8,687 nucleotides of DNA from Nitrospiria bacterium. GTDB taxonomy: Bacteria > Nitrospirota > Nitrospiria > JACQBZ01. The stretch's first letter is position 1. Each line of letters opens with the position of its first letter. Positions 1 through 5,488 of the stretch are shown here, piece after piece. The DNA lies in the NCBI GenBank assembly GCA_919901335.1, contig CAKKOZ010000031.1, positions 4,919-13,605 of the forward strand. Direction: 5' to 3'. A program made the position numbers and the translations under genes. Under the pieces are notes generated by a model. That model was not told the origin of the DNA and did not search any database. It was given only the letters and a program-made list of their open reading frames with translations.

Positions 1-849
1 ACCTCCGTCTGTGCTGCGTGCCTGAAAGACTACGTCGTCGAGCAGGTAAAACGGGCGATCAAAGATCAGAAGATGTTCGAGCGCGGCGACCGGATCCTGG
101 TGGCTGTTTCGGGCGGGAAGGACAGCCTCTCGCTCTGGGATATTCTGACGCGGTTGGGCTATGACACGGCCGGGCTCCATATCCAGCAGGGCATCGGCGC
201 CTATTCCGAACAGTCCCATCAAAAAACGGTTGCCTTTGCCGAGGCTCGCGGGGCCGAGCTGATCGTTCATTCCCTCAAAGAAGAAGAGGGCGCCGGCGTG
301 TTGGAGCTGGCCGAGTTGACCGACCGCAGTCCCTGTTCGGCCTGCGGCGTGATGAAGCGGTACAATTTTAATAAAATTGCGCGCGAGCGAGGGTTTGACG
401 TTCTTGCGACGGGCCATAACCTCGATGATGAGGCCTCACGCCTTTTGGGAAACGTCCTCCGTTGGCAGGAGGACTATCTTGCCAAGCAATCCCCCGCGCT
501 CCCGGCCTCGCACGAGACGCTGGCCAAGAAGGTCAAGCCGCTTTACCGCCTGGCCGAACGCGAGATCACGGCGTACGCCGTCGTTAATAAGATTGACTAT
601 GTCATCGAGGAATGCCCGATGAGCGTCGGTTCGAAGATGCTTGTGAACAAGGAGGTCTTAAACCGGCTCGAGGCGGATGCCCCCGGAACGAAACAGGCCT
701 TCTATTTTGGTTTTCTGGAACGGCAGAAGCAGGAGGATCTTTCCCTCGAAGATGAAAAGATTCAGTCCTGCACGCGATGCGGCCAGCCCACAACGGCGGC
801 GGTTTGTGCCTACTGCCGCATTCTGGAGAAGGTTAAAACGGCGCCATGA
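1..849 (+). CDS. ttuA: TtuA-type tRNA 2-thiolation ATPase, 5'-truncated by window edge
   Basis: This is an N-type PP-loop ATPase of the TIGR00269/TtuA/Ncs6 group, which adenylates a tRNA pyrimidine C2 and replaces its oxygen with sulfur. The frame is open from base 1, so the gene starts upstream; 282 residues are visible, and the first Met at base 73 is internal. Visible features, counted from base 1: a CxxC at residues 4-7, probably the end of the N-terminal zinc finger; the PP-loop SGGKDS at about 37-42; CSAC at about 112-115 and a lone Cys in EECP at about 205, which match the three [4Fe-4S] ligands of TtuA; the ATGHNLDDEA motif; and a C-terminal zinc finger (CxxCG then CxxC). Its stop overlaps the trmI start (ATGA). 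Partnership with TrmI favours a T-loop target (s2T54), but a TtcA-like C32 target cannot be excluded. The family assignment is firm; the symbol is inferred. Confidence 0.85.
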   Translation, partial: TSVCAACLKDYVVEQVKRAIKDQKMFERGDRILVAVSGGKDSLSLWDILTRLGYDTAGLHIQQGIGAYSEQSHQKTVAFAEARGAELIVHSLKEEEGAGVLELAELTDRSPCSACGVMKRYNFNKIARERGFDVLATGHNLDDEASRLLGNVLRWQEDYLAKQSPALPASHETLAKKVKPLYRLAEREITAYAVVNKIDYVIEECPMSVGSKMLVNKEVLNRLEADAPGTKQAFYFGFLERQKQEDLSLEDEKIQSCTRCGQPTTAAVCAYCRILEKVKTAP

Positions 850-1631
850 GTCATCTTCGTCTCGGTGATCGCATCCATCTCGTCAGCTACAAAGACCGGC
901 GATACACCCTCGTACTCCGGGCCGGCGGCATCTTCCAGTTCAGCGGCGAGACGCTGGCGCATGATGATTTGATCGGGAAACCGGAGGGGATGACGGTCCG
1001 AACCTCCCGCGGGACCCATTTTATCGCCCTCCGACCCACGCTGGCCGAATACGTCGTCAAGATGCCGCGCGGCGCTCAGGTGATCTATCCCAAAGACCTG
1101 GGTCTGATCCTGATGTGGGCCGACATTTATCCCGGCGCGAAGGTTTTGGAAGCCGGGATCGGCTCCGGCGCGCTCACGATGGCGCTGCTTCGGTCGGTCG
1201 GCGAGAAGGGAAGCGTGATCTCCTACGAAGTCCGGGACGACTTCGCGAAACGGGCTCAGGAAAATATCGATCAATTCATGGGGCCGGTCCCGAACCTCGT
1301 CGTGCGTATGAAAAACATCTACGAAGGCATCGAGGACGGTCCGGTGGATCGGCTTGTGCTGGATCTTCCGGAACCGTGGCAGGTTGTCCCGCATGCCGTC
1401 ACCGCGCTCCGTCCGGGCGGAGTTTTTCTGTGTCTGCTTCCGACCGTTCCGCAGGTCCAGCAGGTCGTTGCGGCGCTTCAGGCCGAGAAGGGCTTCGGCT
1501 TCATCGAGACCTTCGAGACGCTCCTTCGAACCTGGAACATCGACGGCCGCTCCGTCCGCCCCGACCACCGCATGGTGGCCCATTCCGCCTTCCTCACCGT
1601 CGCGCGGCGGATCGTGCCGGAGGCTGAATGA
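846..1631 (+). CDS. trmI: tRNA (adenine-58-N1)-methyltransferase TrmI
   Basis: A class I SAM-dependent methyltransferase of 261 residues, a usual length for bacterial TrmI, which makes m1A58 in the tRNA T-loop as a tetramer. The first 65 residues form the small N-terminal beta domain (LRLGDRIHLVSY). A conserved segment follows (PTLAEYVVKMPRGAQVIYPKD, about 65-84). SAM motif I is EAGIGSGALT (102-111), with acidic E128 after strand 2, the catalytic-site motif DLPEPW at 173-178, and the family ending RPDHRMVAHSAFLTVARR (238-255). The ATG overlaps the stop of the upstream thiolase gene as ATGA, which implies translational coupling and one mRNA. A short palindrome starts on the last base of its stop codon. 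I see no frame damage. Family and specificity are well supported by full-length similarity as remembered; no alignment was run. Confidence 0.93.
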   Translation: MSHLRLGDRIHLVSYKDRRYTLVLRAGGIFQFSGETLAHDDLIGKPEGMTVRTSRGTHFIALRPTLAEYVVKMPRGAQVIYPKDLGLILMWADIYPGAKVLEAGIGSGALTMALLRSVGEKGSVISYEVRDDFAKRAQENIDQFMGPVPNLVVRMKNIYEGIEDGPVDRLVLDLPEPWQVVPHAVTALRPGGVFLCLLPTVPQVQQVVAALQAEKGFGFIETFETLLRTWNIDGRSVRPDHRMVAHSAFLTVARRIVPEAE

Positions 1632-1650
1632 AAGGTGCCTGCCACCTTTT
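1631..1650. repeat. Short palindrome abutting the trmI stop; weak terminator or dispersed repeat
   Basis: A perfect 7-bp inverted repeat, AAAGGTG (1631-1637) and CACCTTT (1643-1649), with the 5-base loop CCTGC and one more T. It begins on the final A of the trmI TGA. The T-run is only four bases and mostly inside the stem, so termination would be weak. From memory, AAAGGTGCC/GGCACCTTT palindromes are abundant dispersed elements in several bacterial phyla, sometimes linked to Y1 (RAYT-type) transposases. Whether this is one copy of such a family needs the whole genome. Confidence 0.6.
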
Positions 1651-1935
1651 AGAAAGTAACCCCTTGATTTTATCGGAAGCTGATCTCAAAGTTCCGGTCT
1701 GTGTCGTCCTGCGCCCGCCAACATAAAAGCACGCGCGTTGGGCCGGGGCGGCGGTCGGATGCTCAGACCTCAACATCGAACCAGGTGACAGATGTGATGT
1801 TAGGAGCAGATAAGTTTAATTCCGAGTAGTCTGGTTTTTGACCAACATTGCAACCGCACCGCTTTTTGTTACTTTCGCAATGAAAGGCGGGGCGTGTTTG
1901 GCGATAAATCGCTTGAACGAAAGTAGCCGTGAAGT
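1651..1935. other. Intergenic stretch without a convincing gene
   Basis: About 285 bases between the trmI-side palindrome and the toxin-antitoxin promoter. I see no RBS-led coding frame and no tRNA-like cloverleaf. It contains several inverted repeats: AACATC/GATGTT at 1772-1777 and 1796-1801, and a longer one at 1868-1927. On the minus strand a frame is open from 1957 down to a stop at 1763-1765 (64 codons, no start codon). Its inferred tail reads SAPNITSVTWFDVEV, with more AT-rich codons than the neighbours; it may be the decayed end of a lost gene or chance. Confidence 0.5.
1868..1927. repeat. Long imperfect inverted repeat with nested hairpin upstream of the antitoxin promoter
   Basis: GTTACTTTCG (1868-1877) pairs with CGAAAGTAGC (1918-1927) over 10 bp, including one G-U pair, around a 40-base loop. 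Inside the loop lies a second small hairpin, GCGA-TAAA-TCGC (1901-1912). The element ends 8 bases before the -35 box of the antitoxin promoter. It could be a DNA-level binding site, a relic of a mobile element, or chance; no family is recognised. Confidence 0.4.
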
Positions 1936-1964
1936 TTGATCCTCTAGACTGTTTAGTCTATAAT
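1936..1964 (+). promoter_or_regulatory. Sigma70-type promoter of the antitoxin/doc operon
   Basis: -35 TTGATC (1936-1941, 4/6 to consensus), a 17-base spacer, and a perfect -10 TATAAT (1959-1964). The expected start of transcription is near 1971, giving a leader of about 20 bases before the antitoxin ATG. The -10 box overlaps a palindrome, as expected for an autoregulated toxin-antitoxin promoter. Confidence 0.75.
1945..1960. promoter_or_regulatory. Candidate operator palindrome in the antitoxin promoter
   Basis: TAGACT-GTTT-AGTCTA is a perfect 6-bp dyad with a 4-base centre. It fills the downstream part of the promoter spacer and includes the first two bases of the TATAAT box. A dimeric antitoxin bound here would block RNA polymerase. 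The binding partner (the adjacent antitoxin) is an inference from the usual autoregulation of such modules. Confidence 0.55.
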
Positions 1965-1975
1965 TATTACCAAGC

Positions 1976-1984
1976 AAGGAGGTG
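1976..1984 (+). promoter_or_regulatory. Near-perfect Shine-Dalgarno that decides the antitoxin start
   Basis: AAGGAGGTG matches the full anti-Shine-Dalgarno complement. Seven bases separate AGGAGG from the ATG at 1990 but only four separate it from the in-frame TTG at 1987, so ATG 1990 is preferred. It is among the strongest ribosome binding sites in the window. Confidence 0.75.
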
Positions 1985-1989
1985 CGTTG

Positions 1990-2205
1990 ATGAAATCACT
2001 GAAGATCGAGCTTCCGGACGAGGAGTATAAGGCCTTGGAACGGCCGGCCCGCGAGAACGGGTCGGAGCCGATGGAGCTGATTCAGGCGCAAGTCGCCAAT
2101 TTGGTTAAAACCTATGAGGGGAAAGGACTGACCCCGGAACTCAAGAAACATCTAAAGGCCAGCATTGAAGAAAACAGGCATCTCCTAGAACGCCTGGCCA
2201 AATGA
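1990..2205 (+). CDS. Antitoxin of a Doc-type toxin-antitoxin module (RHH-like)
   Basis: A small 71-residue protein beginning MKSLKIELPDEEYKALE. It has a short N-terminal beta strand followed by helices (about 10-42), the pattern of a ribbon-helix-helix DNA-binding antitoxin. A charged helical tail (LTPELKKHLKASIEENRH onwards, about 47-71) is of the kind that wraps and blocks a Fic/Doc toxin. It reads without damage. It has its own promoter, palindrome and very strong RBS, and its stop overlaps the doc start as ATGA, the classic antitoxin-first, coupled layout. Because the doc gene is broken, this antitoxin is probably an orphan, possibly kept as a repressor or as an anti-addiction factor against related toxins. 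The role comes from context and fold pattern; the exact antitoxin family is uncertain. Confidence 0.8.
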   Translation: MKSLKIELPDEEYKALERPARENGSEPMELIQAQVANLVKTYEGKGLTPELKKHLKASIEENRHLLERLAK

Positions 2206-2506
2206 TCCGATACTCAAGCCTGGATGACCTGCTCGAAATCCACGGTCGAGTTCTCGAAGAAACGGGAGGGGCGGAGGGGGTAAGGGATATCGGTCTTCTC
2301 GATTCGGCGATCGCCCGTCCCCAGGCAGCGTTTGGCGGACTTGATCTTTATCCGACCATTCCCGAAAAGGCCGCTGCGCTGATTCACTCTCTGATTAAGA
2401 ACCACCCATAGACGAAAAATATACATTTGTCATGGCCGTTTCGGACGGAAGTCTGCTCTTCCCCAATATCGCTCCTTGGATTGGAAACCACATCAAGAAG
2501 GCTTGA
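2202..2506 (+). pseudogene. doc: Doc (death-on-curing, Fic-fold) toxin, inactivated by internal deletion and frameshift
   Basis: Doc toxins are Fic-fold kinases that phosphorylate EF-Tu and arrest translation. The ATG overlaps the antitoxin stop (ATGA). Residues 1-69 are a normal Doc N-terminal half, from MIRYSSLDDLLEIHGRVLEE through GLLDSAIARPQAAFGG to KAAALIHSLIKNHP. Intact homologues continue with HPFx[D/N]GNKR, the catalytic and nucleotide-binding motif; here a TAG follows HP at 2409-2411. In another frame, from 2408 to a TGA at 2504-2506, the sequence reads IDEKYTFVMAVSDGSL and ends WIGNHIKKA, which looks like a normal Doc C-terminal helix region. Roughly 25-30 codons, including the whole catalytic motif, are therefore missing, and the deletion is not a multiple of three. 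Programmed frameshifting would not restore activity because the motif bases are absent. Confidence 0.85.
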
Positions 2507-2507
2507 T
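2492..2507. repeat. Small perfect hairpin at the end of the doc remnant
   Basis: ATCAAG-AAGG-CTTGAT is a 6-bp perfect dyad with a 4-base loop covering the last codons and stop of the doc remnant, 17 bases from the convergent permease gene end. There is no T-run on either strand, so any termination role is weak. Confidence 0.35.
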
Positions 2508-2523
2508 CGGATAACTATCTTCG

Positions 2524-4065
2524 CTAGTGCGAGCTCTTTTTGGTGGGGGCCGGGAGACGATCCATCGCCATCAGCAGTCCCGCCGATATAAAATAGGCCG
2601 CCGACAGGATGATCGGAATGTTGGAATCAACCGACCACGGCCAGAAGAGGCGGCCGTCGGGAAACGGCGAATGGATCAGGCCGAAGGACGACGCGATTCC
2701 GGCGATGCCGAGAAATACGGCCGCGGCCTTGAACCGATGGTCAATGATCTTGCTCAACGCCGAGGCCCATATCAAAGACGAGATGATGAATCCGTTTGCC
2801 AGGATCATGACGTTCTGGAGCGTTACGGCGGCGTCGCCGGACAGCCGCTCGATCGAGCCGCCGGCGCTGCTTAAAGCCGAGCTGACCTGAATCAGGACGA
2901 GATAAGCGATGGCCGGAAGAAAGGCGATCGCCACGGCTTTATGATGAGCCACGGGTGTGGCTGAGAAGGCCTGCGCCAGTATTTCCAGCCCGATGAATAC
3001 GAGAATGGGGGCGACGGCCGCTTCCGGAATCAGATCCACGATCCAGGCCAGATACCCCAGCATTCCACCCAGCCCCACAAAAAGCCCCGTGGCCAGCGTG
3101 TATCCCGCACCCGCGCCCATGTCTTTATAAGCCGGCTGGCCGATATACGGCGTGGTCTGGAGCACGCCGCCGCACAGTCCCCCGATCAGGGTTGAAACGC
3201 CATCGGTGAGCACGATGTCCCGCGTATTGTATTCATCCCCGCCGGCTGCGGCGCTCTCGGTCACGTCCACGCCCCCGATCACGATCACCAAAGCGAAGGG
3301 AAGCGCCAGTGCCAGATAAGGTCCCAACTCCGAAAAGCCCTGGAGGAATCCCATCGTCGGCCAGGGGATGGCCATTACCCAGCCGGTCTCGGATACGGTC
3401 ATCGGTTCCGGGACGATCAGTCCTGCCGCCGACAGCGAATAATAGATCGCCATGCCCGCCATCACAGCGGCAAACGCGGCCGGGAGGCCGAAGGGCATCC
3501 GCACCCGCCCGATAAAACCGGCCAGAATAATCACGAGTGAAACGAAACCGACGAGGGGCTGGTGAAAGATCTTGAGCAACGGGAAAAAACCGATCAATAA
3601 GATGGCGACGGCCGCGATCGGGCCCAGCAGCCCGGCCCGCGGCACGAATCGTCTCAGATACGGGGTTAAAAAGGAAAGCATGATCTTGACCAGCCCCACC
3701 CCCACGATGGCGGCCATCGCGATCCGCCAGGCCGCTTCGGGATCCTGGGTGGCCGCATAGGCCGGTCCGATGATTCCGAACGAGAAGGCGAAGAGCGAGA
3801 TGGTGTCAATCCCGAGCGGCATCGCGGTCACATCCGTCCGTCCGGTTTTCCGGGCCAGCCGAATCGCCATGAATGAATAGACCAGATTGCCGATCAGGAC
3901 GCCGACGACCGAGCCGGGGACGATCCGGTAGAGGACCAACTCTTTCGGAAAGCCGAAAACGCCGATCAGGATTCCGGACAGGATCACGAGCTGGGTTACA
4001 TTGTCCAGCATCAGGCCGAAGAAGGCGTTGAGGTCGCCCGGCCGGATCATGAAGGAGCGCTTCAT
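2524..4065 (-). CDS. NCS2-family (AzgA-like) nucleobase permease, substrate unknown
   Basis: A 513-residue inner-membrane protein with about 14 hydrophobic segments, the size and layout of the NCS2 xanthine/uracil/adenine permeases (UraA fold), proton or sodium symporters. Conserved-looking stretches: GRTDVTAMPLGIDT (75-88), VDVTESAAAGGDEYNTRD (266-283, in the position of the substrate-binding TM8 acidic site), and TTPYIGQPAYKDMGAGAGYT (304-323), which takes the place of the NCS2 signature but lacks its usual N-x-G core. It is thus a divergent member, nearer AzgA than UraA, and the substrate should not be named. The start at ATG 4065 has a GGAGG (4073-4077 on the plus strand) seven bases upstream, and a strong promoter lies just beyond. 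It has no purine or pyrimidine genes beside it and is divergent from the methyltransferase gene. The end is TAG at 2524-2526, convergent with the broken doc. Confidence 0.8.
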   Translation of the reverse strand: MKRSFMIRPGDLNAFFGLMLDNVTQLVILSGILIGVFGFPKELVLYRIVPGSVVGVLIGNLVYSFMAIRLARKTGRTDVTAMPLGIDTISLFAFSFGIIGPAYAATQDPEAAWRIAMAAIVGVGLVKIMLSFLTPYLRRFVPRAGLLGPIAAVAILLIGFFPLLKIFHQPLVGFVSLVIILAGFIGRVRMPFGLPAAFAAVMAGMAIYYSLSAAGLIVPEPMTVSETGWVMAIPWPTMGFLQGFSELGPYLALALPFALVIVIGGVDVTESAAAGGDEYNTRDIVLTDGVSTLIGGLCGGVLQTTPYIGQPAYKDMGAGAGYTLATGLFVGLGGMLGYLAWIVDLIPEAAVAPILVFIGLEILAQAFSATPVAHHKAVAIAFLPAIAYLVLIQVSSALSSAGGSIERLSGDAAVTLQNVMILANGFIISSLIWASALSKIIDHRFKAAAVFLGIAGIASSFGLIHSPFPDGRLFWPWSVDSNIPIILSAAYFISAGLLMAMDRLPAPTKKSSH

Positions 4066-4103
4066 TCGATTGCCTCCGTTTGAGGATGTGTCAAACCTGC
4101 GGA

Positions 4104-4132
4104 AGTATATACCCCGCTCCCGGCCGTGGCAA
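4104..4132 (-). promoter_or_regulatory. Promoter of the NCS2-like permease gene
   Basis: Read on the minus strand: -35 TTGCCA (4132-4127, 5/6), exactly 17 bases, then -10 TATACT (4109-4104, 5/6). Transcription would start near 4097, about 30 bases before the ATG, with GGAGG in between. Confidence 0.7.
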
Positions 4133-4139
4133 GTGCCGT

Positions 4140-4169
4140 TTGACTTTTTTGGCCGGAACCGGGTAGAGT
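4140..4169 (+). promoter_or_regulatory. Candidate promoter of the PmtA-like methyltransferase gene
   Basis: -35 TTGACT (4140-4145, 5/6), an 18-base spacer, then TAGAGT (4164-4169, 4/6). Its -35 box is only 7 bases from the -35 box of the divergent permease promoter, so the two cannot easily be occupied at once. The weaker -10 box makes this less certain than its partner. Confidence 0.45.
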
Positions 4170-4211
4170 GCGGAGGGTGTTGGCCGTGATGTGGGTCAAC
4201 GGGGAGGCCGC

Positions 4212-4850
4212 ATGGATACAGAGAAAGTGACCAGGGTTTATTCTGTTTATTCCGGTTTTTATGATCTTCTGTTCGGTAAGATTTTTCACAACTCCCGCGC
4301 CACGGCCATTGAAATTTTAGGTTTAAAAGCGGGCGACCGCGTACTGGAAGTGGGCGTGGGCACGGGCCTTTCCCTTCCGCTTTATCCCCGCGAATGTTCC
4401 GTCGTCGGGATTGATCTCACCGGGCCGATGCTTTCGCAGGGCGCCAAGAAGATCAGGAAGCTCGGCCTTTCTCATGTCCATCTTCAGCAGATGGACGCCA
4501 CCCATATGGCCTTCCGGGATGACCGGTTTGATGCGGTCCTGGCGGCCTATGTCATGAGCACCGTCCCAAGCCCGCCGGCGGTGCTGGCCGAGATGGTCCG
4601 CGTCTGCCGTCCCGGCGGCAGGATCGTCCTGCTGAACCACTTTTCCAACGGCAATCGGCTGGTTTCCCGGCTGGAGAAGACGATCTCGCCGCTCTGTACC
4701 CGGATCGGTTTCCGATCCGACCTCTCCCTCAAGTCGCTTCTTGATCAAACCTGCCTCGACGTGGAACAGAACCGGAAGGTCAATCCGTTCAACTACTGGC
4801 ATATCGTCCAGTGCGTCAACCGCAAACCGGCCCACGGCGCTTCGCATTAG
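4212..4850 (+). CDS. Class I SAM methyltransferase, PmtA-like (phosphatidylethanolamine N-methyltransferase family)
   Basis: A 212-residue class I methyltransferase. The N-terminus VTRVYSVYSGFYDLLFGKIFH (about 6-26) is typical of the Rhodobacter-type PmtA family, which methylates phosphatidylethanolamine towards phosphatidylcholine at the membrane. SAM motif I is LEVGVGTGLSL (45-55), the acidic residue after strand 2 is D68 in GIDLT, MDA at 94-96 is motif III-like, and VCRPGGRIVLLNHF (131-144) is the late motif. IGFRSDL (about 165-171) is also a PmtA-like trait. The ATG at 4212 has GGGGAGG 4 bases upstream; an in-frame GTG at 4191 would add 7 residues (MGQRGGR) unlike the family and has poor RBS spacing. 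It is monocistronic. The fold is sure; the lipid substrate is inferred from similarity, and a related quinone or lipid substrate remains possible. Confidence 0.8.
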   Translation: MDTEKVTRVYSVYSGFYDLLFGKIFHNSRATAIEILGLKAGDRVLEVGVGTGLSLPLYPRECSVVGIDLTGPMLSQGAKKIRKLGLSHVHLQQMDATHMAFRDDRFDAVLAAYVMSTVPSPPAVLAEMVRVCRPGGRIVLLNHFSNGNRLVSRLEKTISPLCTRIGFRSDLSLKSLLDQTCLDVEQNRKVNPFNYWHIVQCVNRKPAHGASH

Positions 4851-4872
4851 ATAAAGAGAACGGCGATTTTAT

Positions 4873-4888
4873 CCGGCCGTCAGGCCGG
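4873..4888. terminator. Perfect GC hairpin between convergent methyltransferase and clpS genes
   Basis: CCGGCC-GTCA-GGCCGG is a 6-bp all-GC stem with a 4-base loop. The clpS TGA (minus strand, 4882-4880) lies in the loop. It sits in the 29-base gap and gene end between two converging genes, where a bidirectional terminator is expected. However, neither strand has a proper T-run after the stem, so it may act as a weak or Rho-aided stop or as an mRNA 3' end stabiliser. Confidence 0.45.
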
Positions 4889-5191
4889 TTCAATCACGCA
4901 TCGAAGCGGAAAGCCGGCGGAACGGGCGGCGGTGTGGGTCTGAAGCTGGCGGAGCTCGGCTTCTTCGAGCGACAGGACATCGACGACGGCCGCGCCGGTG
5001 TTATGGGTTTCGAGCATCAGCTCGACAGCCGTCGTCGGGTCCTTTTTGAAGACCGTGATCAGTACGTGGATCACAAACTCCATCGTCGTGACATCGTCGT
5101 TCAGAAAGATAACCTTATACGGCGGGATTGTCTCGGCGCGGATCGCTTCGTCGGTTTTTTGTATCGTGCCGGGTAAGGGGGTCGTGGGCAT
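4880..5191 (-). CDS. clpS: ClpS, N-end rule adaptor of the ClpAP protease
   Basis: ClpS binds N-degron proteins and delivers them to ClpA. With the start chosen here it is 103 residues, a normal length. A flexible N-terminal tail (about 1-22) precedes the core PPYKVIFLNDDVTTMEFVIHVL. The N-degron pocket is complete: N31, D32 and D33, M37, and H63 in ETHNTG, spaced exactly like N34, D35, M40 and H66 of E. coli ClpS. The C-terminus SAGFPLRCVIEPA is typical. Starts are ambiguous: ATG 5191 (MPTTPLPG) leaves about 28 bases of leader from the promoter at 5226-5234; ATG 5215 (MTITLGNP, 111 residues) would be nearly leaderless; ATG 5293 lies upstream of the promoter and adds unrelated sequence. None has a strong Shine-Dalgarno. 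clpA is not in the window. Confidence 0.92.
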   Translation of the reverse strand: MPTTPLPGTIQKTDEAIRAETIPPYKVIFLNDDVTTMEFVIHVLITVFKKDPTTAVELMLETHNTGAAVVDVLSLEEAELRQLQTHTAARSAGFPLRCVIEPA

Positions 5192-5225
5192 GGGATTTCC
5201 CAACGTAATCGTCATTTGACCGCCC

Positions 5226-5234
5226 ATTATACCA
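5226..5234 (-). promoter_or_regulatory. Extended -10 promoter of clpS
   Basis: On the minus strand TGGTATAAT (5234-5226) is a perfect extended -10 element (TGn plus TATAAT). No -35 box is recognisable 16-18 bases upstream, which is typical for extended -10 promoters. Transcription would begin near 5219, inside any longer clpS reading frame, which argues against the upstream start at 5293. Confidence 0.6.
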
Positions 5235-5400
5235 CAGACGCCGCAGTTGCTTCGTACGCTAACGTTTTCTTCGAGCCGCCCCATCCATGCCACGGAACCT
5301 TACCTGCCATTCGCAAGTTTCTCTGGATGTGCCACGCACAGCCAATCTGCACCGCTGTTCATGGGTCTTTCGGCCCATTTCCGTAGGGCTTATAGTCCCC
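5235..5400. other. Intergenic region between clpS and nuo promoters
   Basis: No gene is seen. It contains a small dyad ATGGG/CCCAT (5361-5365 and 5374-5378), whose right arm could instead pair with GGGC at 5386-5389, and a TATAGT (5391-5396) that could serve as an alternative -10 box but lacks a good -35. Confidence 0.4.
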
Positions 5401-5429
5401 TTGACCTCGCGTTAAATTCATGATATTTT
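5401..5429 (+). promoter_or_regulatory. Promoter of the nuo operon
   Basis: -35 TTGACC (5401-5406, 5/6), a 17-base spacer, and -10 TATTTT (5424-5429, 4/6) preceded by TGA, giving an extended TGn element. The expected start is near 5436, with a leader of about 50 bases before nuoA. No other candidate upstream of nuoA is as good. Confidence 0.6.
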
Positions 5430-5488
5430 TGGCTAACTTGGAAAAGTAATAAACACAGGAATTTCAGGAATCTTTATAAAGGGGTGTG

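Noticed and set aside
810..1583. Open frame of 257 codons on the minus strand opposite trmI
   Set aside because: A mirror of trmI coding sequence with low-complexity composition; trmI has all its family motifs.
1700..1800. tRNA or integron attC-like site in the GC-rich part of the gap
   Set aside because: No acceptor stem, anticodon arm or GGTTCGA-type T-arm; the GTTGGGC and CCTCAAC strings do not fit the attC core rules.
2400..2416. Programmed frameshift rejoining the two parts of doc
   Set aside because: There is no slippery heptamer at the junction, and the HPFxDGNKR codons are physically absent, so rejoining frames would not make an active toxin.
5361..5389. Attenuator-like alternative stems (ATGGG/CCCAT versus GCCC/GGGC) before nuoA
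   Set aside because: Stems are only 4-5 bp and lie upstream of the best nuo promoter, so they would not be in its transcript.
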